Numbered from the stretch's first letter, positions 1 to 7,093 are shown. The stretch is DNA of 64,000 nucleotides from Caldimonas brevitalea (GCF_001017435.1 NZ_CP011371.1:2418001-2482000), one strand, 5' to 3'. A program made the numbers and translations. Notes: a model not told the origin generated them from the letters alone.

Positions 1-1
1 G

Positions 2-343
2 CTGGCCAACGTGGTGTATTCCAACCGCCTCGGCAATGGCGACGTCGCCAGTGATGACGGGTGGCGGTACCGCGGGCGGGGCCTGTTCCAGCTGACTGGA
101 CGTGCCAACTACATGGCTGCGGAGGATGCGATCGGACGCCCCTACAAGGCATCGCCGGAACTCGTAGCCGAACCGGTCGATGCCGCACTGACGGCGGCAT
201 GGTTCTGGGCTGCGGGCGGGATGAACGACTTGGCAGACCGGGGCCGCTTCGACGACATCACGCGCCGCGTCAACGGTGCGGCGATGCTCGGCAGTAAGGA
301 GCGGCAAGACCTGTTCATCCGCGCGCTTGGAGCCTTCTCATGA
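2..343 (+). CDS. Phage-type endolysin, GH19 chitinase-like (5' truncated)
   Basis: C-terminal 113 residues of a glycoside hydrolase family 19 protein, of the kind phages use as lysozyme/endolysin to cleave the glycan strands of peptidoglycan. The reading frame is open from base 2, so the start lies outside the window. The segment carries the family-typical stretches VVYSNRLGNGD, WRYRGRGLFQLTGRANY and a closing ITRRVNGA. The stop codon overlaps the start of the Rz-like gene by 4 bases (ATGA), the usual tight packing of a lysis cassette. The family call is strong; that it acts in phage lysis is inferred from the Rz/Rz1 genes downstream. Confidence 0.85.
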   Translation: MANVVYSNRLGNGDVASDDGWRYRGRGLFQLTGRANYMAAEDAIGRPYKASPELVAEPVDAALTAAWFWAAGGMNDLADRGRFDDITRRVNGAAMLGSKERQDLFIRALGAFS

Positions 344-741
344 TCCCCATCCCCTGGACCTCCCCGCGTTTCTGGCTCGCGATTGGACTCGCGGCGGCCC
401 TGGCCGTGTCTCACGGCTGGGCCTATCACCGCGGCGGGGCCAGCGTGCAGGCAAAGTGGGATCGCGCGGAACTGGAGCGGGAGCGCGAGCTGTCCGAGGC
501 CCGGAGCGAGCAGCAAAGGCTGGCCGCGCGCGCTGCGGCCAGGTTCGAGGCCTCACGCGAGGCTATCCGCCAGCAGCTGGCGACAACCCAGGAGGCGCTC
601 CAAGATGCCCTCGATCAACCGGTTCCCGTTTGCCCGCGCACCGTGGGTGATGCTGTTGTGCCTGGCGCTCTCGGCGTGCGGCTCAACGCAATCGATGAGG
701 CAGGCGCGACCGGAGCCGCCGCAGGAGAGCTTGCTCGCTGA
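340..741 (+). CDS. Rz-like inner-membrane spanin (i-spanin)
   Basis: 133 residues: an N-terminal transmembrane anchor (about residues 12-29, followed by HRGG) and a long charged helical/coiled-coil part rich in E, R, Q and A (about 40-95). This is the architecture of Rz, the i-spanin that links to the outer-membrane lipoprotein Rz1 and disrupts the outer membrane in the last step of phage lysis. It follows the endolysin with a 4-base overlap and contains the rz1 start in another frame. Spanins are poorly conserved in sequence, so the call rests on topology and position. Confidence 0.8.
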   Translation: MIPIPWTSPRFWLAIGLAAALAVSHGWAYHRGGASVQAKWDRAELERERELSEARSEQQRLAARAAARFEASREAIRQQLATTQEALQDALDQPVPVCPRTVGDAVVPGALGVRLNAIDEAGATGAAAGELAR

Positions 742-910
742 ATGCCCGGTGCCGCCGGCGTACCCCACGGAGGACACGCCGCTGCGGAAGTGGGAGGCGC
801 TTCTCGCCCTGCGCACGGCGATGGACGCCGAATGCAGGGCGAAGCAGAAGCGGCTCAGCGAGTGGGCACGCGCCGTCTCAGAACCAGCGCCAGCAGGCCA
901 GCGCCCATAA
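605..910 (+). CDS. Rz1-like outer-membrane spanin lipoprotein (o-spanin), nested in rz
   Basis: 101 residues in a different frame from rz, starting inside it and running 169 bases past its stop. It has a short hydrophobic signal ending in a lipobox (LALSAC, then GS), then a Pro-rich stretch (RPEPPQ) as in known Rz1 proteins. The ATG at 605 has a strong ribosome binding site GGAGG at 591-595 inside the rz coding sequence; an internal ATG at 650 lies nearer the hydrophobic core. Nested rz/rz1 genes are classical in phages. Its 3' end overlaps the convergent PEP-CTERM gene by 56 bases. Confidence 0.72.
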   Translation: MPSINRFPFARAPWVMLLCLALSACGSTQSMRQARPEPPQESLLAECPVPPAYPTEDTPLRKWEALLALRTAMDAECRAKQKRLSEWARAVSEPAPAGQRP

Positions 911-1559
911 GAGCGTAGGTTTCCGGTTCTGGCACCGGCTGCGCGAAGCCCCACACCTCCGCGTCGGCATGCAGTCCCAGGCTCTCCTTGGCAGCGCCGG
1001 TCGAATACTCGAACGAGAACGACTTGCTGTCGGTCCCTCCACGGCTTGAGGCGACCGCGTCTGCAATCGCTTCGCTTCCGTCCGGCCACACTCCAGTAGG
1101 CCGAGACAAGCCGATGGTGGCCCCGGCAATCCCTTGACCTCGCCCGACGACTGACGCGGAGAGCAGACCGGTGATGCGGATCTGGGTGTTCTGCGTCACG
1201 TCGAGCCCGAACGCGAAGTTCCAGGGCTCGGAAGTCGCGGTAGCCCGGCCCGTGAACCCCCCGTTGCTCGTGCTGCCGTGGAGGGAAATCGAGTCCTCTG
1301 TCAGCTCCGCCCGGATCGATCGCACCGCGCCACCGGTTGGCTCCCACGCGAAATCGGTTACGCCACTGTCGCGGCCGCCGCGGTAGTTGTCGATGGCCCA
1401 GGACGAGTACCCGGCCCTGAAGCTGAAGTCTGGCTCTATGCCATCGTCGGGCGCCAAGTCGATCAACTCGATCCGCACGTTGCTGACCGAGGCGCTGACG
1501 TCGATCGCAAGCGCCGGCGCCGCGGCGAGTGCGAGAACAAGCCCAAATGCTGCTTTCAT
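855..1559 (-). CDS. PEP-CTERM sorting domain protein
   Basis: 234 residues. The N-terminus is a signal peptide (MKAAFGLVLALAAAPALA, cut likely before ID). The C-terminus is the PEP-CTERM tripartite signal: VPEPETYALM, then a hydrophobic helix and RRR. Such proteins are exported, recognised by exosortase and processed in biofilm-forming Gram-negatives. The body (about 20-205) is a low-identity, Ser/Gly/Thr-rich beta-type domain of unknown function. Exosortase is not in the window. It converges on and overlaps the end of rz1 by 56 bases, which suggests these two blocks were joined secondarily. Confidence 0.85.
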   Translation of the reverse strand: MKAAFGLVLALAAAPALAIDVSASVSNVRIELIDLAPDDGIEPDFSFRAGYSSWAIDNYRGGRDSGVTDFAWEPTGGAVRSIRAELTEDSISLHGSTSNGGFTGRATATSEPWNFAFGLDVTQNTQIRITGLLSASVVGRGQGIAGATIGLSRPTGVWPDGSEAIADAVASSRGGTDSKSFSFEYSTGAAKESLGLHADAEVWGFAQPVPEPETYALMGAGLLALVLRRRVPTR

Positions 1560-1790
1560 TCATCCTCCTGTTATCTCCCGGTCGGGCCGGGGCACCAGGC
1601 TAGACGGCAAGCAACGGGCCGAACCCCCCTCTTTCGGGGGGGCGCCCCCGATTGTTGCCAATGCGACACGCCCCCCTCAATCCGGGGAATCAGCCGGCTT
1701 TGGGCGGTAACGATTCATAAACCGGCGTCGACCGGTGGCCGACGCTTCCTATACTGCCGCCCAAACTTAGATCCGGGAGGGTGTGACAAG

Positions 1791-2363
1791 ATGGGAAGGC
1801 CGCTGATCGTCTTGGGGGACAAGACGAGCCACGGGGGCGTAGTGATCGGCGCTTCCGACTCCACTGACACGCACGGCAAGCGCATAGCGCGGGTGGGTGA
1901 CAAGGTCACGTGCCCGAAGAAGGGTCACGGGCGGGTCACAACGATTGCGACCGGCGATCCGACCTTCATCATCGACGGCGCCCCGGCTGCCAGACACGGT
2001 GACCTCTGCGCGTGCGGCGCACAACTGCTCGCTGCTCAGTACGTGACGGACGTCCGCGAAGGCGACGCAGTAGGCCTTGGTGGCGCGGCACAAGCGGAGG
2101 AGCTTGCGAACCTCGCGCCTCAGTCGACTCCTGACGCACCGGAGCCGCACATGGTCCGGTTCCAGGCGATCGACGATGCGACCGGCGAGGCGCTGGCCAA
2201 ATGCCCATACATCATCACGAGGGCAGACGGCACGGAGCACGGTGGCTTGACGGACAGCGAGGGGTACACAGCACCACTTCAAGCCGATGAGGCGGAGACG
2301 GTGGCCGTGCACTTCATGTTCAAGTCCGAACTGCAGACGATCGAGCGGGAGGATTTGGCGTGA
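1791..2363 (+). CDS. PAAR domain protein with C-terminal extension (T6SS spike tip / effector carrier)
   Basis: 190 residues. Residues 1-90 are a PAAR domain (RPLIVLGDKTSHGG, VGDKVTCPKKGHG, GDPTFIIDG, AARHGDLCACG), the cone that caps VgrG and carries effectors. Residues 122-190 form an extension with the pattern VRFQAIDDATGEAL...PYIITRADG...GLTDSEGYT, a beta-rich adaptor-like domain often seen on effector-linked PAAR proteins. The start is the ATG at 1791, preceded by GGGAGG at 1775-1780. Its stop overlaps the start of the amidase gene by 4 bases (GTGA), so the two are translationally coupled. The PAAR call is firm; cargo loading is inferred. Confidence 0.88.
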   Translation: MGRPLIVLGDKTSHGGVVIGASDSTDTHGKRIARVGDKVTCPKKGHGRVTTIATGDPTFIIDGAPAARHGDLCACGAQLLAAQYVTDVREGDAVGLGGAAQAEELANLAPQSTPDAPEPHMVRFQAIDDATGEALAKCPYIITRADGTEHGGLTDSEGYTAPLQADEAETVAVHFMFKSELQTIEREDLA

Positions 2364-3124
2364 CCGGGATCAAGACCGACGACCTCAAGATCGACCCGTT
2401 TGTCACTACCGCTGAGATGTGCCGGGCGACGGACAACCCACCGACGGTGTTCGTGAAAGTCGACAACCGAGCTGCGACCCGCCAAGCCGTCATCGTGAAG
2501 CTCCGCCGTGAAGGATTCGAGTTCAAGACGCGATCTGATTGGAAGGCGCGGGAGGCGAAGACCGCAGGCATGAAGCTGGACTGGAGTTACACCGGCATCG
2601 CAATACATCATGCCGGTAACAGCGCGTCGTGCAACGCTGATGGCGCCGCGCAAATGCGCAAGGTCCAGGACCTGCACATGGACGTTCAGGATTACGCTGA
2701 CGTAGGCTACCACTACGCTGTCGACTGTCAGGGCGTGATTTATGAAGGGCGGGACATCCGCTATCTGGGAGCGCACATCGGCGAAGTTCACGGCGTGGCA
2801 GGCATCGTGTTGCTGGCGGATCTTTCAGTGCGAGGCGAGGAAAGGCAGCAGGCTGCCGACAGGCCATTCTGGAAGCGCCCTGGCTTCGGGATCTTCACTG
2901 TGGACGATGCCGACGTCGCCCACGACGAGCCGACGGGAGAGCAGATCGGCGCTCTCGAGGCTCTTGTGAAAGCATTGCGGCACCACTTTGCGATAGAGCG
3001 ACTTGGTGGCCATCGCGAGTGGGCTGTACTCAAGCAAAATGACGTCCGGGCCTGCCCCGGCGTGCACGGAATGATCGTCGTGGAGATGCTGCGCAAGGAC
3101 TTGAAGCTCGGAGCCCCGAAGTGA
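2360..3124 (+). CDS. N-acetylmuramoyl-L-alanine amidase (Amidase_2/PGRP fold), likely T6SS effector
   Basis: 254 residues. Residues 60-240 match the zinc amidase_2/PGRP fold: IAIHHAGN (His83/84), VGYHYAVDCQGVIYEGRD, GGHREW (His218) and ACPG (Cys232). His, His and Cys are the zinc ligands of this family, which cuts the amide bond between muramic acid and L-alanine. The first 60 residues match nothing I recognise. There is no signal peptide, so delivery needs another route. It is coupled to the upstream PAAR gene and to the downstream immunity candidates by 4-base GTGA overlaps. A T6SS anti-bacterial effector is the simplest reading; a phage-cargo amidase is the alternative. Confidence 0.85.
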   Translation: MTGIKTDDLKIDPFVTTAEMCRATDNPPTVFVKVDNRAATRQAVIVKLRREGFEFKTRSDWKAREAKTAGMKLDWSYTGIAIHHAGNSASCNADGAAQMRKVQDLHMDVQDYADVGYHYAVDCQGVIYEGRDIRYLGAHIGEVHGVAGIVLLADLSVRGEERQQAADRPFWKRPGFGIFTVDDADVAHDEPTGEQIGALEALVKALRHHFAIERLGGHREWAVLKQNDVRACPGVHGMIVVEMLRKDLKLGAPK

Positions 3125-3456
3125 CGAGACGAGCAAAGCGAGCAGTCGTTGCCGTAGGGGTGCTTTTGCTGGCCTGGGCCTTCTTGGGGGTAGAACGGCA
3201 GCGGAGTGAGTTCGACGCAAGCTACCACCCCTTCATAAAGGTGCGTCCAACGTTCGGCATTGTCTTTGTGAACCCGCTATCAACGGACGATGCGTATGAG
3301 GTATCGCGGTATGACCAGCTCGACGCAGAGGCTCGCGAGAAGTTCGCGGCATTTTGCTGGTCCAAGCATGGGCTGAAGGACTTACGCGCCTGCGCCGAAC
3401 CCTACGAGGCCGAATTCCTGCGCGTGTATCCCGATGCCGCAAAGCCGTCCCCATGA
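3121..3456 (+). CDS. Small exported/anchored protein, putative immunity protein A
   Basis: 111 residues. An N-terminal hydrophobic segment (about 8-23, after RRAKR) is a signal anchor or uncleaved signal. The rest is soluble with the pattern KVRPTFGIVFVNP, then FAAFCW...ACAEPY. No known family is recognised. It starts with GTG overlapping the amidase stop by 4 bases and ends with an ATGA overlap into a paralogous gene. A periplasm-facing small protein directly behind a peptidoglycan amidase fits an immunity protein that protects the producer from its own enzyme. Function is inferred from position and topology. Confidence 0.6.
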   Translation: MTRRAKRAVVAVGVLLLAWAFLGVERQRSEFDASYHPFIKVRPTFGIVFVNPLSTDDAYEVSRYDQLDAEAREKFAAFCWSKHGLKDLRACAEPYEAEFLRVYPDAAKPSP

Positions 3457-3797
3457 AACGACGCGTATGGGGCTGCTCAGCGGCTCTGCTCGTTGTGACG
3501 TGGTTGGGTGTTGGCATCGAGCACGATTTGCCAGGCGACCACGAGGACCAAGATGCCTACATGCTTTTCCTCAAGGCAGAACCGACGCTGAAACTGCTCT
3601 TCGTGAACCCCTTCACTCGGGGCGACGCTCCCTCTGACCCGCGGCGGTTGACCGGTGCGCAGCAGGAGGACTTTCTGCTGTACTGCCGGCACCGGCTGGG
3701 CATGCGGTGGCCCACGCTCCACGCATGTTTTGATGCCTACAAGAGGCCGATATGCGAGCGCTTCCCGACGGCCGACCCATGCCTCGGCGAGCGCTAG
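3453..3797 (+). CDS. Small exported/anchored protein, putative immunity protein B (paralogue of A)
   Basis: 114 residues, starting at the ATG of an ATGA overlap with the preceding gene. It has an N-terminal hydrophobic segment (about 7-21). The body repeats the layout of its neighbour: LKAEPTLKLLFVNP against IKVRPTFGIVFVNP, then a Leu/Gln-rich helix ending F..YC, then LHACFDAYK against LRACAEPYE, and a Pro near the end. The two genes are therefore a diverged tandem duplication. Immunity function is inferred as for its neighbour. Confidence 0.6.
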   Translation: MKRRVWGCSAALLVVTWLGVGIEHDLPGDHEDQDAYMLFLKAEPTLKLLFVNPFTRGDAPSDPRRLTGAQQEDFLLYCRHRLGMRWPTLHACFDAYKRPICERFPTADPCLGER

Positions 3798-3831
3798 GCC
3801 CGCAGCTCACTTGAAGCTGTCCGGGGTCCTG

Positions 3832-4674
3832 TCACCCGACGTGTTGCTCGCATCTCGCATGGTCGGCGTTCACGCCCTCGGCCCCGAGGCCTGGCGCGCT
3901 GATGCTGGCCGGCGCCGCGCCAACCCGAAGCGTCGGTTTCCACTCGGACACCTTCGTCGGACGATGAAAGCGATGCGCCACGATGGGGGCCAGACGTTGC
4001 GGAATCGACGGCAGCGACAACGCCCCGTCATGCGATGGGCCGCGCCGCTTCAGGATGCGAACCTGCAGCGTCCACGCGTCTTCCAAGCGGACTTCGACCC
4101 GCAGAGGCGCGGCCGAGGAGTCCTGGTGCGCTGTGACGGCGCGCATGAGGAAAACCGGCATGTCGGCGGCAGCGGCGCAGCTCTGTAGTCGGCGAATCTG
4201 CTCCGAGCGGACCTGCGGCAGCCAAGCGAGGACGGCTCCTAGGCCGGTTGCCTTCACCGCCTGTTCGGTCGCCCAGAGGCGTTGGGCCGGCGCTTGAGCG
4301 TCGACGCGGATCAGCTGGTTCTCGTCGATCCCTGCATCGCGCAGCCCGGGGCAAAACGGAATCATCGGCGCGCCAACAAGCCATAGGGGCCGTTTGGCAA
4401 GAGAGAGGGCGCGCAGCGCTGGGGCAAGCAGCCGCCACTCGGCCAGGGCGGGATGAGGTTGCAGGATTTCGGTCACTGCTCCACAGGGCCACCCGCCGCC
4501 GGGCAGTTCTTGGTCGAGCGGGGCAAAGCCCGTGGACACGGTGCGGTGCTCAGTCCGGCCCAGTTCGGAGCCTCGCCACAGCACCTTCTCCAGTTCCGGG
4601 CGGAGCGATTTCAGCACGACATCGGAGCCCTGCTCGGCGCCGTCGGTCGGCTCTGTCAGTCGGGTCGGGTCCAT
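3832..4674 (-). CDS. imuA: ImuA, SOS-mutagenesis RecA-like protein (orphan)
   Basis: 280 residues of the ImuA/SulA-related RecA-like family, which works with ImuB and DnaE2 in error-prone translesion synthesis. Family-typical stretches are STGFAPLDQELPGGGWP (about 48-64), GAVTEIL, an LWLVGAP strand, and a C-terminal RVEVRLEDAWTLQVRILKRRGP. There is no classical Walker A, as usual in ImuA. A perfect LexA box lies 9 bases upstream of the ATG. imuB normally follows directly on the same strand, but here the next 35 bases lead into the oppositely oriented immunity gene, so the cassette is broken or the gene is stand-alone cargo. Confidence 0.85.
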   Translation of the reverse strand: MDPTRLTEPTDGAEQGSDVVLKSLRPELEKVLWRGSELGRTEHRTVSTGFAPLDQELPGGGWPCGAVTEILQPHPALAEWRLLAPALRALSLAKRPLWLVGAPMIPFCPGLRDAGIDENQLIRVDAQAPAQRLWATEQAVKATGLGAVLAWLPQVRSEQIRRLQSCAAAADMPVFLMRAVTAHQDSSAAPLRVEVRLEDAWTLQVRILKRRGPSHDGALSLPSIPQRLAPIVAHRFHRPTKVSEWKPTLRVGAAPASISAPGLGAEGVNADHARCEQHVG

Positions 4675-4682
4675 GTCGAATA

Positions 4683-4698
4683 CTGTAAATCCGTACAG
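4683..4698 (-). promoter_or_regulatory. LexA box upstream of imuA
   Basis: CTGT, 8 bases, ACAG (extended by TA on each side to TACTGT...ACAGTA): a perfect match to the CTGT-N8-ACAG LexA operator. It sits 9-24 bases upstream of the imuA ATG at 4674. imuA operons are known LexA targets, so SOS control is very likely. Confidence 0.88.
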
Positions 4699-4733
4699 TA
4701 CCGCGGGAGGCTTGAGGCTGCAAGAATTGACAG

Positions 4734-4955
4734 GTGGACGAAGAGGAGATCCGTGACTTGCTTGGCGACCCCGACGAAGTGGGGTGGGGCGGTATGACTT
4801 CGCGCGTCTGGAAGTGCTCGAGGTGCGGGTTGGTGCACATGTTCAGAAGCCTGGTGCGGCCGCCGGCCCCGTGCTCCAACTGCGCCGGAATCGCGTTCGA
4901 GAGGCTATCCGGACGCGGGAAGGACCCGCTTGCAAGCCAGCAAATGCGTGCCTGA
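4734..4955 (+). CDS. Small zinc-ribbon-like hypothetical protein
   Basis: 73 residues from a GTG at 4734; an ATG at 4794 is an alternative and would give 53 residues. It contains two CxxC knuckles, WKCSRCG and APCSNCAG, spaced as in a single zinc ribbon, and an acidic N-terminus (MDEEEIRD). No family is recognised. It lies between the imuA operator and the tRNA-His fragment, divergent from imuA, so it may share the LexA-controlled region. Whether it is expressed is unknown. Confidence 0.45.
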   Translation: MDEEEIRDLLGDPDEVGWGGMTSRVWKCSRCGLVHMFRSLVRPPAPCSNCAGIAFERLSGRGKDPLASQQMRA

Positions 4956-5015
4956 TTTTTCAGCATTTGTTCCCACAAACCGGCTGGAAACCCGCGCCAA
5001 TCCTAGCTTTGCGCC

Positions 5016-5065
5016 TTAGATTGTGATTCTGGTCGTCGTGGGTTCGAGTCCCATCAGCCACCCCA
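5016..5065 (+). other. 3' fragment of tRNA-His (attachment-site remnant)
   Basis: From the anticodon arm (AGATTGTGATTCT, anticodon GTG in the loop) through the variable loop, T arm (GTGGGTTCGAGTCCCAT) and 3' acceptor strand AGCCACC, then C73 and encoded CCA at 5063-5065, this matches bacterial tRNA-His. The 5' half (acceptor, D arm) is absent: the bases before 5016 do not pair as tRNA. A displaced 3' tRNA end is the hallmark of an integrated element whose attachment core is the tRNA 3' end. Confidence 0.8.
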
Positions 5066-5081
5066 CCCGAACATGAAAACG

Positions 5082-5108
5082 AAGGCCCTCCTTGCGAGGG
5101 CCTTTTTG
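5082..5108 (+). terminator. Rho-independent terminator after the tRNA-His fragment
   Basis: Perfect stem AAGGCCCTC / GAGGGCCTT with loop CTTGC, followed by a T run. It is probably the native terminator of the tRNA-His gene, left on the chromosomal side of the insertion. Confidence 0.85.
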
Positions 5109-6216
5109 TTTGTGCGTCGTGAGTGGTCCGTTGGGCGCCCCTTGCCGGGCGCCTGGCCACCGCCCCGGGGCAGCAGATGAGGGTCCAGTGTGGCGTCAGC
5201 AGCAAGCTGGCGTCGAGGGCGTCGACGGGGCTGCCGGCTGCTGAGGACCGCGACGCCGCCGCGGCCCGCGTACTTGTACTTGGCTTGTACCGCGCATCCT
5301 CGGCCAACATGATCCGCGCCAGGTCGCCGCATGAATCATCGTTGCGGCACCGATTCGGGCTTTCACCCTGCGACTCCCATATGGCGGTGGGCAGATAAGC
5401 CCGTCCACGGCCCGTCTGTCCTGAGCGGCCCCTTGTTCCGCGTGCAGCTGCCTGCTTCAGGCCGGCCACCCTCGCACCGGGTGGCAAGGTCAACCCGTAT
5501 CGCTCGTGGCCCGCCTTGTCCCTCAAGGCCCGACTCAGCAGCGCCGAGCCGTCTGTGCATTCGGCACGCAGAGACAGCACGTCGTCGCGCGCAGCGCCCA
5601 ACCCGGTCCTCCGCACACCCATGCGCAAACACGCTGACCTCGCGTAGATGTTGGCGCATCGCGTTGATGCGCTCGAGGTTGATGCTGGTTGTCCGCGGCC
5701 GCTCAGGTGTCGCCAACGTGACGCCGACGACACGCACACAGTGCTGCCGACCACCGCATGCGGAGCATGACGCCGCCGCTCGTTTCACCTTTGAAGTATT
5801 CGGACGGCGCACGCCCCATCTCCTGCATCGCACTGCACGCAAAGATCACGCGTCATCGGTGCGAGTCGTTGCAGTGGTACTGCATAGAACCAGGCGCAGA
5901 GCTCGTGAACGACAGTTGACGCAGCAGAGTACCCCTCAAGTGAGGTGCAGCCAGCACGACGGCGCACGCGTTCGCTTGCGCGAGTCACGCCGACATCGCC
6001 TGGTCTCGCTAACGGGTCGACTGCTTCACCGCGCACTGCAAGGCGTGGCGCGGCGCGCAGCCGTGTCGCAGCCGCGCGCATCGGGCCGACGCGGCAGCGT
6101 CATGCTGCTGCGTCGCGGTGGTCTTGCTCGTGGCGAGCCACCTCTGCGCCCATCGAAACGTGGCGCAATGTTCCTGCACCGAGCACAGGGCAAAGCGTAG
6201 ACGGCGGAACGGCTTC
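5109..6216. other. Gene-poor stretch of about 1.1 kb
   Basis: No open frame here has a recognisable domain, a good ribosome binding site or believable amino-acid composition. The longest frames read as Arg/Ser/Cys/His-rich low-complexity peptides. It lies just outside the tRNA-His fragment, where integrated elements often leave decayed DNA. No RNA gene or repeat array was recognised. Confidence 0.5.
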
Positions 6217-6222
6217 TACAAT
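6217..6222 (+). promoter_or_regulatory. Candidate -10 element of kdgR
   Basis: TACAAT, 50 bases upstream of the chosen kdgR ATG and close to the TATAAT consensus. No convincing -35 element is seen 17 bases upstream. Confidence 0.35.
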
Positions 6223-6271
6223 GAGTTTTTGCGCCGGGCGCCGCGCGACACAACTCAGAGGGCAAGACAAG

Positions 6272-7093
6272 ATGCTGGCAAAGCAGATGGAAGCTGAATC
6301 TCTGGATCACAAGCAGCCCGAATCGGTTGCAGCGGTATTGAAGGTGTTTGCCATCCTGCAGGCCCTGACGGAACAAGAAGAGGTCGGGATATCAGAGCTG
6401 TCGGTTCGGATGGCAATGCCCAAGGCCACGATCTACCGCTTTCTCCAGACCATGAAGAGCCTGGGCTATGTGCGCCAGGCCGCCGACAGCGAGCGTTACA
6501 GCCTGACGATGAAGTTATTCGAGTTGGGCACGCGGGCACCGCGCTACCCCGACCTCGTCGAGCTGGCGAAACCCGAGATGGAGCGGCTGTCCGCGTTGAC
6601 CGCGGAGACGATCCATCTGGGAATGCTGATCGAAAGCGAAATCATCTACGTGCACAAGGTCGACTCGCGTCACATGCTCGGCATGTACTCGCGCATCGGC
6701 CGCCGTGCGCCGCTGCACTGTACGGCGATCGGCAAGGTGTTGATGGCCTGGGAAGATCCGGGCCGTCGCGAGGCGCTGCTCGCCAACGTGCAGTTCAAGA
6801 AATATCGCGACAACACCATCACCTCGCGCGAAGCATTCGACGTCGAACTCGATCGCACCCGCGTCCAGGGCTATGGCGAAGACCGGGAAGAGTTCGACGA
6901 CCACATCCGCTGCCTCGGCGTGCCCGTGTTCGATCGACACGGCAAGGCGGTGGCGGGGCTGAGCATCTCCTTTCCGACCTTCCGCTATCACGAAGAGCGC
7001 AAGGCCGAGATGGTTCAGTTGCTGCACGAGGCCGGGCAGGCGATTTCCGCAGGCCTCGGGTGTGCGGGCTATCCGCCGGCCCTGCGGCGCTGA
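6272..7093 (+). CDS. kdgR: KdgR-like IclR-family transcriptional regulator
   Basis: 273 residues. The N-terminal winged helix-turn-helix (about 17-80) reads SVAAVLKVFAILQAL...ATIYRFLQTMKSLGYV, followed by the IclR effector domain (about 95-265) with ETIHLGMLIES, YVHKVDS, MYSRIGRRAPLHCTAIGKVL and PVFDRHG..VAGLSISFPT. The match to enterobacterial KdgR, the repressor of 2-keto-3-deoxygluconate/pectin catabolism, extends along the whole protein, including the GYPP near the end. ATG 6272 is chosen over ATG 6287 and a long unsupported upstream extension. No sugar catabolism gene is adjacent, so the local target is unknown. Confidence 0.87.
   Translation: MLAKQMEAESLDHKQPESVAAVLKVFAILQALTEQEEVGISELSVRMAMPKATIYRFLQTMKSLGYVRQAADSERYSLTMKLFELGTRAPRYPDLVELAKPEMERLSALTAETIHLGMLIESEIIYVHKVDSRHMLGMYSRIGRRAPLHCTAIGKVLMAWEDPGRREALLANVQFKKYRDNTITSREAFDVELDRTRVQGYGEDREEFDDHIRCLGVPVFDRHGKAVAGLSISFPTFRYHEERKAEMVQLLHEAGQAISAGLGCAGYPPALRR

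Larger units (their letters stand above)
1..5065. mobile_element. Right end of a putative tRNA-His-integrated element (prophage-like)
   Basis: This stretch starts inside a phage lysis cassette (endolysin, Rz, Rz1) and ends at a 3' tRNA-His fragment with its terminator. Phages and integrative elements that insert into the 3' end of a tRNA gene leave exactly such a displaced fragment at the far end. Between the two lie a PEP-CTERM gene, a T6SS-like effector/immunity module, an orphan SOS-controlled imuA and a small zinc-ribbon ORF, which would be cargo. No integrase or structural phage gene is visible, because the element would extend left of the window. The boundary is inferred; the component genes are seen directly. 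Confidence 0.55.

Noticed and set aside
1278..1790. N-terminal extension of the PAAR protein
   Set aside because: It is antisense to the PEP-CTERM gene and lacks family similarity; ATG 1791 has a ribosome site and starts at the PAAR domain.
4960..5754. Minus-strand frame of about 264 codons across the tRNA-His fragment
   Set aside because: It runs antisense through the tRNA fragment and terminator, has Ser/Arg/Cys-rich composition and no domain; such frames are a common annotation artefact at tRNA ends.
5331..6200. Plus-strand frame of 289 codons
   Set aside because: Arg/His/Pro/Ser-rich with no domain and no ribosome site; unlike real genes here.
5945..6271. 109-codon N-terminal extension of kdgR
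   Set aside because: The extension is low-complexity, crosses the -10 element and does not belong to the IclR family, which starts just before the helix-turn-helix.
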